From Parabacteroides acidifaciens (lineage in GTDB: Bacteria; Bacteroidota; Bacteroidia; Bacteroidales; Tannerellaceae), in assembly GCF_003363715.1 (NCBI RefSeq), contig NZ_QREV01000007.1, forward strand, positions 1-61,413: DNA of 61,413 bases, written 5' to 3'. Each line of letters begins with the position of its first letter. Positions within the stretch are counted from its first letter, which is position 1. The notes below the pieces were generated by a model that saw only the letters and a program-made list of their open reading frames with translations, was not told the origin of the DNA and ran no database searches. This document shows, one piece after another, positions 61,083 to 61,413 of the stretch. The position numbers and the translations under genes were made by a program.

Positions 61083-61413
61083 GGGCTTATTGTATAAAAC
61101 GCATTTTTCAGGCTCGAAAGGCATCCGAAACCAAACAAATGTTAATCCGCTTTTTCAACGTTAAAAAGGGGCTTTTTCGACTTTTTCGAGCGTTTTCAAC
61201 AATTACGACCGTCCTCTTTGCTATCACGACCGTGCTAATAGGTAGTGCACTCGGCACCTCGCGAAGATTAGCACGGTCGTAATGGCGATTTGGACGGTCG
61301 TAATTGAAAAGAGGACCGTTTTCATGGCAAAAAAGCACCTGAATTTCCTTGCGATATTTGGAACGCCGTCCGTTTTATTTTCAAATATTCGATTCTCCGG
61401 GAGTTAAGCTTTA
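61083..61413 (-). repeat. Dispersed ~355 bp palindrome-rich repeat, copy 3 (inverted, cut by window end)
   Basis: Read on the minus strand, this matches copies 1 and 2 from TTAACTCCCGGAGAATCG through the identical core GCACTCGGCACCTCGCGAAG (here on the plus strand near 61249). It ends at ACAATAAGCC beside the SNF2 promoter region. The half sites have diverged but remain in pairs (ACGACCGTGCTAA and TTAGCACGGTCGT). The outer ~24 bp are missing because the window ends. Confidence 0.78.

Overview
The window looks like chromosome of a gut Bacteroidales, most likely Parabacteroides; the genus is an inference. The evidence is a SusC/SusD polysaccharide locus with a hybrid two-component regulator, a three-gene fumarate reductase operon, several SPII lipoproteins, and many promoters of the Bacteroidetes type (TTTG or TTG, 19-20 bp, TAnnTTTG). 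No phage, conjugative or CRISPR genes were seen. Both window ends lie inside copies of the same ~355 bp repeat, with a third copy near 19 kb, so the window may be a whole assembly contig.

Layout. 0.4-4.4 kb: a minus-strand set with a degenerate histidine kinase, an intact histidine kinase and a DUF6807 lipoprotein. 4.7-8.1 kb: fumarate reductase/succinate dehydrogenase (C, A, B). 8.5-12.9 kb: a tRNA-dihydrouridine synthase, a BlaI/M56 regulatory pair behind three phased operators, and a TPR protein with a DNA-binding-like tail. 12.9-17.1 kb: a beta-propeller lipoprotein, then a U32 peptidase, a thioesterase and dprA. 17.3-27.1 kb: a glycerophosphodiesterase, an AraC regulator divergent from two unusual fused hydrolases, an AAA_14 ATPase gene bracketed by long hairpins, a HipA-like kinase/DUF3037 pair and a GH172 enzyme. 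27.4-32.7 kb: a LytTR/LiaF-like pair divergent from four tandem DUF2807 genes. 32.7-35.5 kb: a tightly overlapping operon of zinc-type ABC genes (no permease), a tiny membrane protein and an epimerase. 36.2-41 kb: tRNA-Leu, an S41 protease, DUF3316 and parC. 41-45.6 kb: an outer-membrane barrel protein and a second TPR/HTH protein. 45.7-57.8 kb: a polysaccharide utilization locus (GH88, heparinase II/III-type lyase, SusD, SusC, HTCS) probably aimed at a uronic-acid polysaccharide. 58-60.9 kb: a SNF2 helicase.

The most novel signal is a family of five intergenic cassettes, all on the minus strand (about 8.3, 17.2, 18.4, 27.2 and 29.1 kb). Each has a good Bacteroidetes promoter, a nearly invariant ~45 nt body and a terminator-like hairpin, as expected for a multicopy small RNA or leader RNA of about 75 nt. 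In front of the GH172 gene the cassette supplies the only visible promoter, so it may act there as an attenuated leader. Other notable structures are the three ~355 bp repeats with GACGGTCG palindromes, the hairpins around the AAA_14 gene, 21-bp-phased operator arrays in front of two regulators, and a kinase/pseudokinase pair.

Functions were assigned by recognising motifs and family features by eye. No database search was run.
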